This document shows, in pieces, positions 62,184 to 64,000 of a stretch of 64,000 bases of DNA (position 1 is its first letter; the number at the start of each line of letters is the position of its first letter). The notes under the pieces are model-generated. The model saw nothing but the letters and a program-made list of their open reading frames with translations, was not told the DNA's origin and did not search any database. The position numbers and the translations under genes were made by a program. Source of the DNA: Homoserinimonas sp044769865 (GTDB taxonomy: Bacteria > Actinomycetota > Actinomycetes > Actinomycetales > Microbacteriaceae). The stretch lies in contig NZ_JBIZWA010000001.1 of assembly GCF_044769865.1 (NCBI RefSeq), forward strand, positions 1,860,001-1,924,000. Direction: 5' to 3'.

Positions 62184-62609
62184 TCAGCCGCGCAGCTCCG
62201 CGCTGAACCACCGGGCGTACAGGGTCCATGGCTCGCCTTCCGTGCGCAGCCGGTCGATGTGCGCGGCGAGCTCCGGCGTCAGCGTGAACCACTCGCCACC
62301 TTCGCGGCATCCGGCGAACTCGCGGTGCCGCTGCTGCTCGAGTCGGCGGTCTCCTCGCTCAAAGGCGAGCAGTTCCTCATGGCGGATGGCGGCGAGGCGT
62401 CGCCGCGGATGCGCGCTGGTGCCGATCTTCACCCTGCGGTCGAAGCGCAGGTAATAGACGACATCGATGCGGGGGAGCGGGAGCTCAGGGTCCGGAGCGT
62501 CTCCGTAGCGCCACCCGCACACCAGGCAGAACCAGGCGCCGTCCGCCTGTTCCCCGCTGTCGGCGCCGCAGAGGTTGCACGGGCCGGGCATCGTCCCTCG
62601 GGTCATCAC
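62184..62609 (-). CDS. Zinc-ribbon plus GIY-YIG (T5orf172-like) protein
   Basis: 141 residues from GTG 62609 (leaderless), directly followed by an ATG. Residues 10-35 form a zinc ribbon (CNLC and CLVC). Residues ~48-120 are a GIY-YIG-type domain of the T5orf172/MUG113 group: VVYYLRFDRRVKIGTSAHPRRRLAAI, with a downstream Glu in REGGEWF. Homologues include phage nucleases, but this copy stands alone among housekeeping genes. Confidence 0.85.
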   Translation of the reverse strand: MMTRGTMPGPCNLCGADSGEQADGAWFCLVCGWRYGDAPDPELPLPRIDVVYYLRFDRRVKIGTSAHPRRRLAAIRHEELLAFERGDRRLEQQRHREFAGCREGGEWFTLTPELAAHIDRLRTEGEPWTLYARWFSAELRG

Positions 62610-62615
62610 CGGGCG

Positions 62616-62621
62616 AGCCTA
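62616..62621 (-). promoter_or_regulatory. -10 box TAGGCT, leaderless start
   Basis: TAGGCT on the minus strand, 6 nt, GTG 62609. Confidence 0.5.
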
Positions 62622-62659
62622 CGCTCAGCTGGCGACACCGATGCGCGGCGAGCGCTTGC

Positions 62660-63355
62660 TCAGCTCTGTCGCAGTTCTCGCGCCAGTTCCTCGTAGCGAC
62701 GGGCCTGGGCTTCGCGCTCCTCGACCATGGTCGGGCCGACCGGTTCCAGCGTGCCAGGGCGCTGCTGCGACGACGGGGTCAGGTGCCCGTGCGAGATCTT
62801 GTCGATCCACGCGAGGGCGACGGCCGACACGATGAACACCATGTGGATGACGACCTGCCACAGCACGCCTGACTCCGTGTAGACGTTGCCCGTGACGCTC
62901 TCGGTGTCGCTGCCGAGGTCGGCGACCTCGATGAAGGTCTTGAGGAGGTGGATCGACGAGATGCCGATGATGGCCATGGCGAGCTTGACCTTGAGCACGT
63001 TCGCGTTGACGTGCGAGAGCCACTCCGGCTGGTCGGGGTGCCCGTCGAGCTTGATCTTTGAGACGAAGGTCTCGTAGCCGCCGATGATCACCATGATGAG
63101 CAGGTTCGCGATCATGACCACGTCGATCAGGCCCAGCACGCCGAGCATGATGATGGCCTCATCGATGTGCGCCATGTCGCTGAGTACGTGGTCGGCGAGA
63201 TGCCACAGCTCGACCATGAACACGATCACGTAGACGACCTGGGCGATGATGAGCCCGAGGTAGAGCGGGGCCTGCAGCCAACGGCTGAAGAAGATGAGGT
63301 ACCCGACTCCCGAAACCCATGGACTCTGCGGGCGGAAGTTTCGGGGTTCTGTCAT
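62660..63355 (-). CDS. YqhA/TIGR00645-family membrane protein
   Basis: 231 residues. Four helices (SGVGYLIFFSRWLQAPLYLG; IMLGVLGLIDVVMIANLLIM; LAMAIIGISSIHLLKTFIEV; VVIHMVFIVSAVALAWIDKI) and the motif GGYETFVSKI define the family. The last ~40 residues are polar and helical (MVEEREAQARRYEELAREL). Function unknown; a stress-protein association is known for some relatives. Confidence 0.92.
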   Translation of the reverse strand: MTEPRNFRPQSPWVSGVGYLIFFSRWLQAPLYLGLIIAQVVYVIVFMVELWHLADHVLSDMAHIDEAIIMLGVLGLIDVVMIANLLIMVIIGGYETFVSKIKLDGHPDQPEWLSHVNANVLKVKLAMAIIGISSIHLLKTFIEVADLGSDTESVTGNVYTESGVLWQVVIHMVFIVSAVALAWIDKISHGHLTPSSQQRPGTLEPVGPTMVEEREAQARRYEELARELRQS

Positions 63356-63361
63356 GCGACG

Positions 63362-63367
63362 ATTCTA
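63362..63367 (-). promoter_or_regulatory. -10 box TAGAAT, leaderless start
   Basis: TAGAAT on the minus strand, 6 nt, ATG 63355. The divergent MFS gene starts only 15 nt away, so the two promoters overlap. Confidence 0.55.
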
Positions 63368-63370
63368 AAT

Positions 63371-64000
63371 GTGCAACAACTCTCTCCCGCGCGCCGTAGG
63401 CTCGCGCTCCTCTCCCTTGCGCTCGGCGGTTTCGGCATCGGCGCGACCGAATTCGTGGCCATGGGCCTGCTGCCGAACCTCGCAGCAGATCTGCTCCCCG
63501 AGCTCTATGCGGCCTCGCCTGAGGAGGGAATCGCGCAGGCGGGGTGGCTCATCAGCGCCTACGCCCTCGGCGTCGTCGTCGGGGCTCCCACGATCGCGGC
63601 CTCGACAGCGCACCTGCCGCGCAAACGGCTGTTGCTGTTCCTGCTGGCCGCATTCACCATCGGCACCGTCGCATCCGCCCTCCTCTCGAGCTTCGGGCTC
63701 GTGCTCGTGGCACGCTTCGTCGCCGCGCTGCCCCACGGCGCCTACTTCGGCATCGCCTCGATCGTTGCCGCCGACATCATGGGGCCGGGCAACAGGGGCA
63801 AGGGTGTCGCACTCGTGCTGAGCGGTCTCACGATCGCGAACGTCGTGGGCGTGCCCTCGATCACCTGGCTCGGGCAGGTCGCTGGCTGGCGCAGCGCCTA
63901 CCTCGTGGTCGCGCTCATCTTCGCGGCGACGTTCCTCGCCGTCGCGGCGACCGTGCCGCTGCAGCCGGGCGACGAGCAGGCATCGTTCCGGCGCGAACTC
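63371..64000 (+). CDS. MFS transporter, AraJ-like, 3' end cut by window
   Basis: 210 residues visible from GTG 63371. GGFGIGATEFVAMGLLPNLAADL is the signature opening of AraJ/YdhP-type sugar or drug efflux proteins. Six helices are seen, with the loop STAHLPRKRLLLFL after helix 2 and ARFVAALPHGAYFGIASIVAADIM. The frame stays open to the last base. Substrate unknown. Confidence 0.88.
   Translation, partial: MQQLSPARRRLALLSLALGGFGIGATEFVAMGLLPNLAADLLPELYAASPEEGIAQAGWLISAYALGVVVGAPTIAASTAHLPRKRLLLFLLAAFTIGTVASALLSSFGLVLVARFVAALPHGAYFGIASIVAADIMGPGNRGKGVALVLSGLTIANVVGVPSITWLGQVAGWRSAYLVVALIFAATFLAVAATVPLQPGDEQASFRREL

Overview
This is a high-GC actinobacterial chromosome segment. The gene content (mtrA-mtrB-lpqB, whiB1, an Rv3235-like gene, a BldC-like HTH protein, a seven-subunit Mrp antiporter with fused MrpA-MrpB) and the gene order around secA, ilvDBNC, serA and gltX point to the family Microbacteriaceae. 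No phage, insertion sequence, CRISPR array or rRNA operon is visible. Genes are densely packed, often with ATGA or GTGA stop-start overlaps. No gene-free stretch exceeds 300 bases. The longest are 55736-55987 and 57578-57823, and both hold candidate regulatory structure.

Layout. 1-2130 (minus): three overlapping envelope genes (GDPD membrane-domain protein, DUF4129, DUF4350). 2246-7038: mtrA-mtrB-lpqB envelope signalling, then a ComF-like phosphoribosyltransferase. 7144-11560: hpf, secA and a lipoprotein. 11567-17266: Rv3235-like gene, an unknown protein, a BldC-like regulator, an orphan CpaB-like/CpaE-like pair and two membrane proteins. 17332-20707: a compact nonulosonic-acid cluster (CMP-sugar synthetase fused to a HAD phosphatase, a short NeuB-type synthase, a DUF6716 glycosyltransferase). 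20712-23643: PdtaS-like kinase, whiB1, a membrane protein and bcp. 23745-25719: tRNA-Lys, flavin reductase, aldo/keto reductase and a small membrane protein. 25878-28141: otsA-otsB. 28243-34489: mnhA(B)CDEFG. 34538-39695: ilvD-ilvB-ilvN-ilvC. 39811-43035: dienelactone hydrolase, two small membrane proteins and serA. 43101-45929: a TetR-controlled HrtBA/DevC-like ABC exporter with twin palindromic operators and a divergent four-helix membrane protein. 46001-48617: DUF6458, leuB, ilvE. 48621-52222: putP, a FAH-family enzyme behind a LacI-type operator, and an MFS transporter. 52380-55587: vapBC, gltX and a TrxR-like flavoprotein. 55661-57577: tRNA-Gln and an ABC-F gene with a candidate leader-peptide attenuator. 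57824-64000: cell-wall hydrolase-like protein, DUF2795, MFS, MBL hydrolase, diacylglycerol kinase, tRNA-Glu, GIY-YIG protein, YqhA-like protein and a truncated MFS gene.

Themes. Much of the window serves the envelope (MtrAB/LpqB, SecA, nonulosonic-acid polymer, wall hydrolase) and branched-chain amino acid, serine and trehalose synthesis. The most notable new signal is the tandem leader ORF pair at 55881-55933 before the ABC-F gene. The second leader peptide begins M-R-N-R, and its codons can pair with the ABC-F Shine-Dalgarno sequence, which suggests drug-dependent translational attenuation. A second global signal is that at least sixteen genes have a TANNNT-like -10 box exactly 6 or 7 nt before the start codon, predicting leaderless transcripts. 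All statements rest on reading the sequence; no database search was possible.
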